Positions 1 to 10,329 are shown, counted from the stretch's first letter. The stretch: 64,000 bases of DNA from Odontocerum albicorne (GCA_949825065.1 OX463849.1:42777234-42841233); one strand, 5' to 3'. Notes: a model not told the origin generated them from the sequence alone. Numbers and translations are program-made.

Positions 1-519
1 ATAGCATGTATTGTAAATAGTTTTTACTTTTAGAGGTTTAATGTATTCGTGTAGTATTATGTCACCACCCTTTTATTGTACGTTTTATGTTAATAAGATA
101 TGACATGAATCATTGTTCTTCTTAGAACACGCATTTTGTTTTTTTCAGAGTCAAATATGTAGCTTTACAGAGGCAGTGATAATAAAAATAATCAAACAGA
201 ATTATTCAACTCTTATATTCCCCCTACTACCCTTTATGAAGTGTCACTGAAGATGTCATCCATCCCCATTTATCAAGGTTCCACTCCAAGCCAAGTCTCC
301 AGCCACGCTCTTAGCTACCAAATTCAGATGCCGTGTGCTGTCTCAGGAACAATGACAGGCGAAATCGAAACTTTTCACTTAGTTCCCATGAATTTACACT
401 CCTCGTACATTTCAATACACTGTTTACATTCAAAGCAAGATAACGGTTTTATTTCATATTTGATATTTTTTATAATATATTTAAACTATATAGTTCAGAG
501 ACTTTGTATGAATTATTCA
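1..519. other. AT-rich sequence, no gene recognised
   Basis: No feature recognised. A stretch near 240-480 is open for 93 codons on the plus strand but resembles no family I know, lacks a convincing start context and ends in low-complexity AT sequence. I regard it as chance. Confidence 0.5.
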
Positions 520-1775
520 TAATCTTCTTCTTCATCTTATTTTAGGCCTGTTGGCCTGTTATGGTCCTGCATCATTGTTTGCCTCTCGTGACGTCGACTG
601 CCAGCTGTCTTTCCATCTTTTGGGAGGTCGTCCTGGAGGTCTGCTTGCTTCAGGGATACTGTCCCTGACTATTCTTACGGCTCTTGGTTCCGCCATTCTG
701 GATACGTGTTCGTTCCAGAACCTTCTTCTCTGTCGTCCCCATCTGACAATATCTTCAACTTCGCACGTCCTTCGGATTTATGTGTTTCGTACTCTATCAC
801 GAAGGGTTTTGCCAGCGATACTCCTGAGTACCTTCATTTCGCTGGTTCGAAGAAGATTTTTGGTTCTGACAGTGTCGACTCTGGACTCTATGCTGTATAT
901 CATTATGGGGCGGACACAGGTCTTATATATCCTCACCTTGCTTTGGATGTTCATATGCTTGTTTTTCCAGATAGTGTTCTTTAAACATCCGGAAATAGCT
1001 GCGGTCTTTTGTGATTGTTCAAGCACTTCGCCATAGAGGTCATTATTGCACATTATGCTAGCACCCAAGTATTTAAATTTTGTTACTTGTTCAATTGGTG
1101 TATCGTTGATCGCCACACTGCATCCAACTTGCTCTCTGGCTAGAGTCATGCATTTAGTCTTGCTGATGGAGATAGACATGTTGTATTTTTTGGAAGCAGT
1201 GTGGAATCGATGTAGCATTTGTTGCAGGTCTTCCTCTGATTCGGCTATGATGGTGGCATCGTCAGCATAGCATATGATGTTTAGCATATTGTCGCCCATC
1301 TTGTATCCTAGGTTAAGGTCGGCAACTTCTTCTATAATTTTATCCATAACCAAGTTAAATATTAATGGGCTTATACTATCTCCTTGTCTTACACCGGTTG
1401 GTGTTGAAACGTCATTAGAGAGTTCTCCGTCTACGCGAATTCTTGTGGAGCTATTTAGGTTTATGTCTCTAATGGTTTTGGCGATGGAGGGTGACACGTT
1501 CCTTTCGAGCAAAATGCTTATTACATCTTCTAGTTGGATTCTATTAAAGGCCTTGGTCAGATCGATAAAAGCAAAGTAAGCAGTCTTGTTGTATTCCAAA
1601 GACTTTTCTTTAATTTGCCGCAGTATGAATATAGCATCTGTAGTAGATCTGTTTCTTCGGAATCCTTGTTGTTCATCTCTATTTTCAATTTGTTGTTCTA
1701 ATTTTACTCTTAGGATGTTGGTGAAGAGCTTGAGAAATGCGCTTAAAAGAGATATTCCTCTATAGTTATAGTCAA
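520..1775 (-). mobile_element. 5'-truncated RTE-like LINE (non-LTR retrotransposon)
   Basis: The minus strand encodes a LINE reverse transcriptase from the NYRGIS block (near 1765) to the natural C-terminus (stop at 559-561). The 3' UTR is only about 20 nt and is followed by a short GATGAAGAAGAAGATTATG tail. A very short 3' UTR with a simple-repeat tail instead of poly(A) is characteristic of RTE-clade LINEs. Homology starts abruptly near 1770, as expected of 5' truncation during target-primed reverse transcription. The endonuclease domain and fingers lie outside the copy. The clade is inferred from protein blocks and tail form. Confidence 0.85.
559..1770 (-). pseudogene. LINE reverse transcriptase, C-terminal ~400 codons with one in-frame stop
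   Basis: Reading down from about 1770: NYRGISLL, then QQGFRRNRSTTDAIF, motif A FIDLTKAF (catalytic Asp), motif B GVRQGDSISPLIF and motif C YADD (near 1267), all intact. The thumb region follows. One TAA codon at 778-780 interrupts the frame in an RVRNT-stop-IRRTCEVED context. After it the same frame stays open through WNEHVSRMAEPRAVRIVRD and GRPPKRWKDSW to the natural stop at 559-561. So the copy carries one nonsense change and no frameshift, and is fairly young. It would have copied LINE RNA into target DNA. It lacks a start and the endonuclease, so it is not functional. Confidence 0.85.
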
Positions 1776-1894
1776 ATGTATAAAATAAGATCAATTTTGA
1801 TAATACTAAATGTGAACAATAACAGTTTATTTGGATCATTTAAAAATGTAACGCAAAACAACAATCTTTTTTTTAATAGTATATACATATTTGA

Positions 1895-2235
1895 CAACCT
1901 TTGTGGCCGAATTGGCTAGACACTTGATTTGAATCTGGGGTTTTCTGGTTCAATTGCTGATGGTACTCGAAAAATAAAATGATACTAGTATTGTAAAAAT
2001 GGTCATATGGTAGCAATACTCACACACGCCAGATTTGTCAAACGATTGCATCTTCACGTGCCGAGTATTGCCAACACGTGCGATGACGAACCGCGTGTTC
2101 TGTACATATTTAAGTGGTTCTTAACATGAAGGCTCCATCGATGGGGCTGAAAAAAGCTGAAAACAATTGTGTCTTCCATGCTACGCTCTTCAATGTGTTC
2201 CAATTACTAATTCGGGTTTATTGAAGGGTATCATC
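1895..2235 (+). mobile_element. SINE-2, near full-length copy
   Basis: A tRNA-like head (1898-1962) has an A-box-like TGGCCGAATTGGCTAG and a B-box-like GGTTCAATTGC, consistent with an RNA polymerase III internal promoter. The central body contains GCCGAGTATTGCCAACACG, GTGGTTCT and GGGGCTGAAAA. The 3' part reads ACGCTCTTCAATGTGTTCC, then TTCGGGTTTATTGAAGGG. The same order of blocks recurs at 9965-10225 (+), 12263-12592 (-), 25310-25565 (-) and 52720-52992 (-), which defines a tRNA-derived SINE family. Family naming is mine. Confidence 0.7.
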
Positions 2236-2654
2236 CTTATGAATGATTTCGTTATAATGAAATGGATTTATGTGAAATGTCCTAAATCTACATACCATAA
2301 AGTGGTTATTTCAAAGTTGACCATGACGTATGAATGAATGCATGTTCCTCTATAATGATTTAAATTAAGGCACGCTGTTTATTTTATTTCTTTACTTAAC
2401 AAGTATCTCGTATATATAAATAATACTGTATGAAAAACAAGACTAACAAAAAAAATGTAACCCTTTATATAATTTAATCCTTTTATGCCCAAGTGACACT
2501 CATTCTTGGCTATATTTAAAACATTTTATTTTTAGGCATTTCTGAACCATAATGATGTATCTCAAATACTCGGAATGGTTTTTACCATAATATTCGACAC
2601 ATGTCACATTTGAGCACTGTCAGTCATGCTAAATATTTAACCACTATCCAATAA
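2236..2654. other. AT-rich sequence, no gene recognised
   Basis: Low-complexity AT-rich DNA with no recognised coding, RNA or repeat signature. Confidence 0.5.
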
Positions 2655-2875
2655 AGGGTTAAAGGGAACACTTAAACTATATGGGTCGGGGTTTGTTGCC
2701 TGTCTGTCCTTTGCCTTGTCCCAGTAAACCAGGTGTTTGCATCTATCTAACCGAAAACATATAAACATGAAATAATATGTAGATGCTTTTTACTGATTGT
2801 TGATTTATTTGATTTCTTTGTCACAAATTCTCATTAACTTGATAAGTTGTAAGACCTAATTATTAGTACGAGTTT
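2655..2875 (+). repeat. Dispersed repeat R1, copy 1
   Basis: Shares a block order with 30455-30660, 50305-50490 and (reverse) 63630-63725: a GGTTTGTTGCC-like block, then a CCAGTAAAC(T/C) block, then a TTTACYGATT(G) block, then CTCAYTAACTTGATAAGTTG. No coding potential or terminal inverted repeats are visible. The shared right end (ACTTGATAAGTTG) suggests a defined 3' boundary. Family unknown. Confidence 0.6.
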
Positions 2876-2914
2876 GTTTTACGCCAGTCAACCATTAGCG
2901 TACTGCATCTACTA

Positions 2915-3825
2915 TCTTGATTAAAAGTTTTAGGACTTTCTTCATAAAATCGAAAATACAAGTTTATTCATTAACATCGATATTGTCCCCTTCAAAGTAC
3001 TCCCCATCGACTGCAACGCACTTACGAAAGCTCTTGATTCAATCCTCGAACCACCGCTGGTACTCAATTTTCGGTATGTTCATCAGAGCCGTCTTCGATT
3101 TTTTCATGACATCCTCTCGGGTGCTGCAACGCGTTCCGCGAAGCGGTTTTTTAAGTCGGTTGAATAGGAAAAAGTCGCAGGGAGCCAGATCGGGTGAATT
3201 CAAAGGCTGCTGGATAGTAGTCGTGTTGTTTTTGGTCAAAAACTTATGGAAATCATGTCTTTCACGATTTCAACGCGGTCCTTTTTTTGTATGAAATTGA
3301 GGTCTTTCGGCACCAGTTTTGCAGCGACACGTCTGCGGCCCAAATCACTAACCAAAATGTCGAGCGGATCCATAAGCGATGTTCAAGTCCTCTGCCAACT
3401 CTCTGATGGTCAATTTGCGGTTTTCGGCCAACATTCATTTGATTTTATCGATGTTTTCATCGATTTTCGACTGTTACTACGTTCGTCATCCTCGACCGAC
3501 TCACGACCTTTTCTGAAGCGTTCGTGCCACCAAAAAATACTTCTCCAATATTTCCAAGGTCTGCGGACCGTTAAATACGTTTTTCACACAAAATTTAATG
3601 CAAACTCGTTGATGCCATTTTCAAACTTGTAAAAAATCGAAAACACGCACAAAGGTAGATGTACTCAGTACAGCGTAACGTTTACAAATGTCAAGCTATG
3701 ACGCTGAAATTTGGAGGGAAGTGTCAATGAAAGATGAGGTAACCTAACAACAAAAAAAAAAAGAATTCCAATCGCGTGACTGACAGCGCCACACGGTGGC
3801 CGGTCCTAAAACTTTTTGATCAAGG
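2915..3825 (-). mobile_element. Internally deleted mariner-like element with TIRs and TA duplication
   Basis: The ends form imperfect terminal inverted repeats. The left end reads TCTTGATTAAAAGTTTTAGG; the right end read inward on the minus strand is CCTTGATCAAAAAGTTTTAG. Both ends are flanked by TA (2913-2914 and 3826-3827), the target duplication of Tc1/mariner elements. The length is 911 bp against roughly 1.3 kb for intact mariners, so the interior has lost several hundred bases. Coding remnants are on the minus strand. Confidence 0.85.
2990..3632 (-). pseudogene. Mariner transposase remnant (N-terminal and C-terminal pieces, core deleted)
   Basis: On the minus strand, 3632-3246 gives degraded helix-turn-helix sequence (FWWHERFRKGRESVEDDERS type, near 3540-3480), normally the TIR-binding domain. 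From 3239 to about 2995 the C-terminal piece reads NSPDLAPCDFFLFNRLKKPLRG, containing the third catalytic Asp in PCDFF. The first two catalytic Asp blocks (GDETW and HDNARPH types) are absent, so a core segment has been deleted. Stops and frame changes separate the pieces. It cannot be active. Confidence 0.8.
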
Positions 3826-3827
3826 TA

Positions 3828-5106
3828 GTATTTGGAGAAATGAATAGTCCATCTCACAATCTTCTCCATGTATTTATCAAAAACAAATTATATTTATGAG
3901 TTTACACAAATATTCACTCTAATTTACTCCTGGAAGCTCATGTACTCAAACCTCTGTCGTGACAATTACTGCTTGTCGAACCCACGCCTGATTTTTTTGG
4001 GCGCTACTATGGCCCCAGACGTGATTTGTTCTCCTTTTGAATTATTAAAATAAAATGTGATTTATTAGATTTCCGGCTATTTGTGTATTCATGAAGCGGT
4101 GCACAATGTTTATTTAATTAACGACACAACAGTGTCTTTATATACAAATGAACATGTGACAGGTTATACTATACGAGTACTTAAAATTATTGACAAAAAA
4201 TACAAAACTTTATCTTAAACTAACATGAAGATACAAAAAGCAGTAGTAATAATAAATTACAGTCATTGTTTTAAAATTATTTAATAATTACATGTATACT
4301 TAATTCAATATATGTTATGTATGTATACCACAAAATATTACCAAACTTCACTAAGCAGACTCACATAATTGTCGAAGACTTATTTTATAGAGGTAAAGAA
4401 CTCAGATTTGTTTTTAGTGGAATAACGCATACATAGAACAAATATTGGATTTTTTGAGAATTTTGTCCATCGTATCTATCTATAGGTAATCTGTTTATTT
4501 TCGTCGATAAGTGTATTTTTCGTCACATGAACGTGTTTATGATATTTTGCTATTGCAACAGTTAACATATATTATTTCTTTCGTAATATTTGATGAATTG
4601 ACGATCTTTATTTTAGGTTAACTTTCATTTTCTCGATTAATATTTCATAAGAATCGATCTTTATCTGCCTCAAACTTTTAGATATATGGGTGGCGTGTGT
4701 AGCTTTACGAAGCAATTGAAGACAACCGTCGTAGTTCGTCTTCCCTTCATAAGTTTTTTTTGCTGTTTTCCCACCAAATATTTTTTACTATACATATGCA
4801 GATTCAGGGAAGTTCCTAATCTAATGGCCGCAGCCACCGCCTTCTCATCCTACCATTCAACTTGTTTTTTTTTTCTTAATATTTTTAATCTGTCAAAAAT
4901 AGTGGATTCGAATCTCAAGTTAGAGCACCATTAAGGAGAGTCTGCTCTCTAAACGGAGCTTATTTTTTTTATTATTATACGTATCTTTTTATACTATTGA
5001 ATTTAGAATTTCGTTGTTAGTCACGGGTGCCAGCTATGCATAGTTGGTCTGTTGTCATACAAGTTGTGTATATTTGTTGTTTTATTTTTTTTCTGTCTTG
5101 ATGATA
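3828..5106. other. AT-rich sequence, no gene recognised
   Basis: No gene or clear repeat recognised. An 82-codon open stretch at 4686-4934 has no homology I can recognise. Confidence 0.5.
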
Positions 5107-5110
5107 GTGC

Positions 5111-5585
5111 TTTAGCGGATGTCCTTGTTGGACGTGCTGATGATTTTGATTGTTTGGTATTTAAAATAAAATACGTCGATTAGCAATGCGGAAAGTGAGA
5201 GTGAATAATCAATGAATAGTAAACAGTGATGAATGGTCAAATGATTAATGATTCTTTATTTATCGATAAGTAGGTATTTATACATATTGAGAACGGGGCG
5301 CGTGAGTGCGCCCGCAATATATTTTATATCCTTCTGTGCGTGCCGAGGTGGTCGATCGAAATATTGCAAACGTCGCGAATAATATTGTGGGTAGATAATT
5401 TGTTGGCGAAAACGGCGAGACAACGCGATGCGCTCTCTTTCTACTGTGGAATGTATCGCAAATAGTATTTTCGGGTAAACAATATTAATGTTCTGGTATG
5501 CGACCTTTGGACATGTCCGAAGGTCGTTTCGTCGGTCGTTGACCGTGCGTGTTGACAATATTCAGGGACGACCGTAATTCCTACA
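5111..5585 (-). mobile_element. Solo LTR-like element, copy 1
   Basis: About 475 bp. Read on the minus strand it starts TGTAGGAATTACGGTCGTCC and ends CCGCTAAA. It is flanked by 4-bp direct repeats GTGC (5107-5110, 5586-5589). It is closely related to 11304-11765 (+) and 44332-44792 (-), each with its own 4-bp duplication. The fixed length, unrelated flanks and lack of any internal region fit a solo LTR of an LTR retrotransposon. A 100-codon open frame inside is shared but encodes nothing recognisable. The 3' terminus is not the canonical CA, so the class is inferred. Confidence 0.65.
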
Positions 5586-5699
5586 GTGCCAGCTAATAGA
5601 TTTGAGGTGTTAGTTGGTTATGTTAAGGACCCCATACTTCCGGAGTAGTTCCGCTGTAGAATACCATAAAGTGAGTTTATTATTATTTTTTGATTATCG

Positions 5700-5815
5700 A
5701 TTTTGGAAAACCTACAGTGTTGAAGTGCAACCCCTCGAACTGCCAGTCTGTTGAAAAGTGCTGATTAACATTAAGCGAAATATATATTTGGTGTGCCTGT
5801 GTTTTAATTTTGTTT
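5700..5815 (+). repeat. Dispersed repeat R2, uninterrupted copy
   Basis: Contains AAGTGCAACCCCTCGAACTG, then AAAAGTGCTGATTAACATTA, then AGCGAAATATATATTTGG. It aligns to 20205-20570, where a 215-bp MITE interrupts the same sequence after GCGAAATATGTATTA. This copy therefore serves as an approximate empty site for that insertion. Function unknown. Confidence 0.6.
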
Positions 5816-5901
5816 CACCAAGAAATACATAGTTTTATCGAATTAACAAAAAATAGTAAATACTGATCTAATAAAATAATATATTTTTATATTTGTTACA
5901 G

Positions 5902-5966
5902 GTATGAAAACGCAGCTTTTCTCTCTACTAATACTAATCTTACGAGAAATCCTCACAACATGAAAG
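5902..5966 (+). other. Candidate 65-nt internal exon (weak)
   Basis: Preceded by a pyrimidine-rich acceptor ending TTTGTTACAG and followed by a donor GTAAAATG after AAAG. One frame is open for 21 codons, beginning YENAAFLSTN and ending NPHNMK, with 1 nt left over at each end. The phase matches the candidate exon at 27208-27258. No family is recognised and AT-rich DNA yields such matches by chance, so confidence is low. Confidence 0.18.
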
Positions 5967-6347
5967 GTAAAATGATAACACATATATTATTTCCCATTTC
6001 TTCGTTTTTGGTACGAGGTTCTTCACATACATTTTATAGTGTGGTCTTTTCTAGAAGTTTGATCTAGATTTTCGCATTTACTTTGATCTTTATTTCCGAT
6101 GTATCCTTATATTGGCCTTCGTCTGTTTTCTTCTTTTAATATTCTTTTTTCTTTGATATGTTCGATGTAGGTATTAAACATTCGGCATAATCGGACCTAC
6201 GTTTTCTTATTTCGGAAAACGTAAAGAAATATATTTCTTGTGCTCTTTTTCATAACTTGAAAGCAACACTATCATAGCTTGTATTTTTTTAATAAAGTCA
6301 TTTTGATATTAACCACACGTATAAATAATTTTATTTATTCTTGTTTG
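5967..6347. other. AT-rich sequence, no gene recognised
   Basis: No coding or repeat signature recognised. Confidence 0.5.
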
Positions 6348-6349
6348 TA

Positions 6350-7303
6350 CGAGGCATATCCAGAAAGTAAGTGTACTGAATTTTTGTAGGTTACAATTTG
6401 TTTTATTTAAACAAAAAAATTACGTGGTTACCGTAGTACATATGTAAGCTATTTTTCGACATAGTCGCCATTCCTCTCAATGCAGGTGGTGAAGTGGGGT
6501 ATCAACTTTTTGATGCCTTCCTCGAAGTAGTTTCCCGCCAACCCCTCCGTCCACTTCTCCACCTCCTCCTTTACCTCCTCGTCGGTTGAAAACCTTTTTC
6601 CGCCCATGTGCAGCTTCAGGGAGGTAAAGAGATAGTAATCTGAAGGTGCTAGGTCAGGGGAATGCGCGGGATAGTTCGGGACATCCCATTTAAACGAGGC
6701 GAGCAGTTCCTTCTTAGCGTTGGCCGTGTGTGGTCTGGCATTGTCGTGCAGCAGGCAGACTCCCTTTGTCAGCATGCCTCTCCTCTTGTTCTGAATCGAC
6801 CTCCGCATTTTTTTTAGGGTCTCACAGTATCTTGCAGAGTTGATGGTCTCCCCTTGAGGCATATATTCAATTAAAATTATGCCTTGACAGTCCCAAAACA
6901 CGGATGCCATGATTTTCTTGGCTGAAATTGTGGTTTTGAACTTTTTGGCGGAGGGTGAAGAGGTGTGATGCCACTGTTGAGACTGCCTTTTGGTTTCAGG
7001 CGTGTAGTGTGCAACCCAAGTTTCATCTCTAGTAACGATGGAACGGAGAAATTCATCTCCATGGAGTTTGCAGCGCCTCAAAAACTCTTGCCCGGCATTA
7101 TTTATTTCGCACTTGGCGAGAGATTGGATTGACATTTTTCACGAAACGTGTTGTCGCGTCGACACTTCTCAACGTACTGACCTCGAACCGGTCTCGTTGC
7201 GGAGGGGAAGGGTCAGGCTACACGGAAGTGTAGCCAACATGTCGAAAATAAAATCCATCCGGTCGTGTGAGCCTCAGTACACTTACTTTCTGGATACGCC
7301 TAG
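6350..7303 (-). mobile_element. Mariner-like element, copy A, intact TIRs and shared 5' deletion
   Basis: The left end CGAGGCATATCCAGAAAGTA and the right end (inverted) CTAGGCGTATCCAGAAAGTA form about 30-bp inverted repeats. TA duplications lie at 6348-6349 and 7304-7305. At 954 bp it is shorter than a full mariner. It is closely similar along its length to the element at 45279-46218, including the junction where the N-terminal coding region is missing (near 7090-7140) and the putative 5' UTR with a GGCTACAC/GTGTAGCC hairpin (7214-7233). The common structure indicates that the deleted form itself was mobilised. Confidence 0.9.
6449..7135 (-). pseudogene. Mariner transposase catalytic domain, 228 codons open, N-terminus missing
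   Basis: An uninterrupted frame carries the whole DD34D catalytic domain. The first Asp is in TRDETW (residue 37), the second in HDNARPH (131) and the third in APSDYY (166), with 34 residues between the last two. FWDCQGIILIEY and the C-terminal WTEGLAGNYFEEGIKKL block are present. About 110 N-terminal residues, normally two helix-turn-helix motifs that bind the TIRs, are absent, against about 345 residues usual in the family. It might still fold as an RNase H-like core but should not bind its ends. The Met at 7135 is only the first in frame and probably not a native start. Confidence 0.88.
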
Positions 7304-7357
7304 TAGATATTCATTCCGCAAACTTATTTTATTGTATTACAATTTCTTTACATTTGT

Positions 7358-7505
7358 ACTACAACTTGGCGGGCTTATTACCATGGAAGAAAGATGCTGA
7401 AGATGTCTGAAGTGAAAACCAAACTGGAATCCTTTAAAAAGAGGCGTCAAACTCGCTACTCCCGACTTGGATAACATGAATATTAGCAGCTTGGCCTCGG
7501 CGGGC
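7358..7505 (-). mobile_element. SINE-1 fragment
   Basis: Contains the SINE-1 tail in minus orientation (CTTGGCGGGCTTATTACCATG, GAAAACCAAACTGGAATCC) followed by a degraded tRNA-like head (GCTACTCCCGACTTGG). It begins about 50 bp beyond mariner copy A. Confidence 0.6.
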
Positions 7506-7959
7506 GAAAATTAAATTTGACACTAAATAGTTTGTTTACATTAACATATTTATGTTAAATTGATTAATAATATTATTTTAGGTTGAATTTTTATTTTGGT
7601 TGTTGTCTTCACTGTAAAATTGAAAATTAAAACAACACATAAACCGAATAGAATACCATTCATCTACACGGTTTCTTGCTCTCAATTAAATGATTAATTT
7701 ATACATTTTATAATCAAGGTAAAAAGCGAGCAATAAGACTTAATTAATTAATTTGCGAAGCAGATGTAGAAGACATCTTTATCAAATAACTTACGATAAT
7801 ATTCTTCTTCAGTAATAATTGTAATTTGAAATTAACGTAGACAATGACCAAGGGTTATGGAATGGTCGATTTTGCTCTATTGAGTTGAGACATGAACATT
7901 GAAGGTACCAATGTTGAATGTATATGATATACTACATTTATTTAAGTATATGGTATACA
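7506..7959. other. AT-rich sequence, no gene recognised
   Basis: No recognisable gene or repeat. Confidence 0.5.
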
Positions 7960-8965
7960 TTCCCTTGTAAGGGAGTTCGTCAAAGAGACACTATTTCCCC
8001 AAAATTATTCACAGCTACACTGGAATACATATTTAAAAAACTAGAATGGGAAAATAAAGGGTTGGCGATTGATGGAAAATACCTGAGCCATTCGAGATTT
8101 GCAGACGATATCGTTATATTCTCGCAAAACCCGAATGATCTTCAGCACCAACTGCAAGAATTGGCAGAGGTCAGTAGGGGAGTTGGTTTAAAAATGAATA
8201 TTTCAAAAACCAAATATATGATGAACGGCTTTGCTACCCCAAAACCAATAAACGTAGATGGAAAACCGCTAGAACTTGTCCAGGAATATGTGTATCTGGG
8301 CCAACTTATTTCCTTTGTAGGTGGCATATCGGAGGAAATAGCACGAAGGACAAAACTGGCGTGGAGCTCATTTGGACGTTTGAACAACATCTTCAAAAGT
8401 GATCTCCCAATATCCTTGAAGCGAAGGGTCTACAACCAGTGCATTCTTCCAGTACTTACGTATGGCTGCGAGACATGGACGCTCACAGTAAAGAACACGC
8501 AAAAGCTCCAGACCGCACAAAGGGGCATGGAGAGATGCATGTTAGGATATACTAAAAGAAACCGTAAACGATACACCTGGATTCGCAATATAACAAATGT
8601 AGAAGACGTTATAAAGATGTGCAAAAGAATGAAGTGGCAATGGGCCGGACATGTAGCCAGAATGTCAGACTCCCGATGGACATCCGAAATAATCCAATGG
8701 TATCCAAGAGGCATAAAGAGGCCTAGAAGAAGACCGAAGGTACGCTGGATGGACGAAATCAGGAAGCATGGCAGCATCACGTGGCATCGGCGAGCAAAGG
8801 ACCGAACTGTTTGGAGTCAACTTTGGGAGTGTTGTATATAAAATTACGTCAATGCTTATAAAATATAAATAATACTCCTGAACAATTAAAATTCATTTCG
8901 ATCATTCAAACATCTTGCTGTTGTGAAGTTTCTTAAAGGAATAAATGCTTGAAAACTACAATTTT
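7960..8965 (+). mobile_element. 5'-truncated RTE-like LINE 3' end
   Basis: LINE homology begins abruptly just before reverse-transcriptase motif B (GVRQ, near 7972) and runs through the C-terminal domain to the stop at 8839-8841. A short AT-rich 3' region follows, ending near AAATATAAATAATACTCCTG. A diverged copy of that 3' region lies at 9312-9430. The WAGHVARMSDSRW and RPKVRWMDEI blocks are typical of insect RTE-like reverse transcriptases. Confidence 0.85.
7963..8841 (+). pseudogene. LINE reverse transcriptase C-terminal half, open frame
   Basis: About 292 codons without a stop. Motif B is present as GVRQRDTISPKLF; the usual Gly of RQGD is Arg, a likely damaging change. Motif C is FADD. 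Then come the thumb (LKMNISKTKYM), a GCETWTL block, KWQWAGHVARM and RRRPKVRWMDEIRKHG to the C-terminal WSQLWE. Fingers, motif A and the endonuclease are missing. The upstream residues from 7918 are unrelated AT-rich codons. It is a dead insertion despite the open frame. Confidence 0.85.
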
Positions 8966-9964
8966 TTTCTTCATTGTGTCTTTTCAAGTTTTTCCATATT
9001 TCACATTTTGAATTCATAGTCCAGCTTTATTACTAATTATTAATTTTTTTCCTTAAAATTTCTATTCAGAGTAAGACCTCATACGCTCTAAACTTTTAAG
9101 GAAGTAATGGAACCACATGACTATCTTATTTAAGGATGCTACCACAAATATGTTGAAATTCAACTTAAATTTATTAATTTCTTTGTAAAAAAACATTTAA
9201 GATTAGGTATTAAGTCGGATCGTGAATTCGGACCTGATAACCCCTTTTGCAATCATTACTTCATCAAACAATTCGTTTACGTTTATAGCGCAATTTTCAA
9301 GCGCTTTAACATATATAAAATTGTGTCAATGATAATGAAATATAAATAATATTTCTATACAATCGAAATTCTTCAAGTAATTTCACTACGACGCGACGGT
9401 TGAATGCTTTCCAATGCTATGCAATTTTAATATTTTACTTTCAGTGTATTGGAGTGGAAATTTTAATTGTGCCTGTCATATTTTCTATAGTAAAATTTCA
9501 ATTCAAAAAGTTACTCTCACTTTAACTCATTTGAACTGTATCGGAATTAGATTTATTTACATCAAAATATCTATCATCCATTTATCATCTACGTCTTTGA
9601 TTTGAAGAAAATTTTTAGGTTTTTGTTTGTCTTTTGAATTGTATTGTATTGGTAATACTTTAAATTAACAAAGCAGTCCTTTTGTCCATTTGATAGTTAT
9701 GTATTTTGAAATTAATACAAGGATATTTATCATATAATTTCATTTGTATTATTTGATCTTTTCGTTTTCACTTTTGTTCTCTTATTTATTTTGATATTTG
9801 TATTTACTTCAATTGGAACAGTGATATGTAAATGCTTACTTTTTTATCTGTAAATAAACAGGCTTAGATACATTAATAAATTACGGTACAAATATTGTTC
9901 AAATATAATTTATTATGTTTTAATGAGAAAATAATACAAATTTGATAAATTACGTAGATGTCGA
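8966..9964. other. AT-rich sequence with a second LINE 3'-end-like segment
   Basis: Sequence at 9312-9430 resembles 8837-8965 (AAAATTGTGTCAATGATAAT against AAAATTACGTCAATGCTTAT, then GAAATATAAATAATA). This suggests a separate 3' fragment of the same LINE. The rest shows no gene. Confidence 0.5.
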
Positions 9965-10225
9965 TAAAAATGTGACTTCTATGGCCTAGTTGGTAAGATA
10001 CGTGACTTTCACACGAGGGTTTGGGGTCTGATTCTTCATGGTACCCAACGTTGTACTGTTGCCAATATGTGCGATGTCGAACGGCGAGTTCTGTACCGAC
10101 TACAATGGTGTGACACACGAATGCTCGATAGCTAGGTCCGAATATAATATTGTATTATCTCCCGGCCGCGTTCTTCAATTTGTCTGAATTATTAATTCAG
10201 TTATGTTGAAGAGTATTATACAAAA
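9965..10225 (+). mobile_element. SINE-2, near full-length copy
   Basis: The tRNA-like head (9977-10045) has ATGGCCTAGTTGGTAAG (A box) and GGGTCTGATTC (B-box-like). Then come GTTGCCAATATGTGCGATG, the body, and the 3' block CGTTCTTCAATTTGTCTGAA with TTCAGTTATGTTGAAGAGTA. Block order matches the copy at 1895-2235. Confidence 0.7.
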
Positions 10226-10329
10226 GAATATGAAAATAACTGGTTTGCTGTCTATAAAGACTTTTAAGGGTGAAACAGATATATGTTATATTTATTTAGC
10301 TAGGAAACTTAAAAATAACAAATAACGGA

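Noticed and set aside
551..1036. 161-codon plus-strand ORF
   Set aside because: It is the antisense shadow of the LINE reverse-transcriptase frame on the minus strand.
5256..5558. 100-codon ORF MSTRTVNDRRNDLRTC, also present at 44462-44764 and 11331-11540
   Set aside because: It recurs because it lies inside the three solo LTR-like copies. The frame is not kept equally in all copies and has no known homology.
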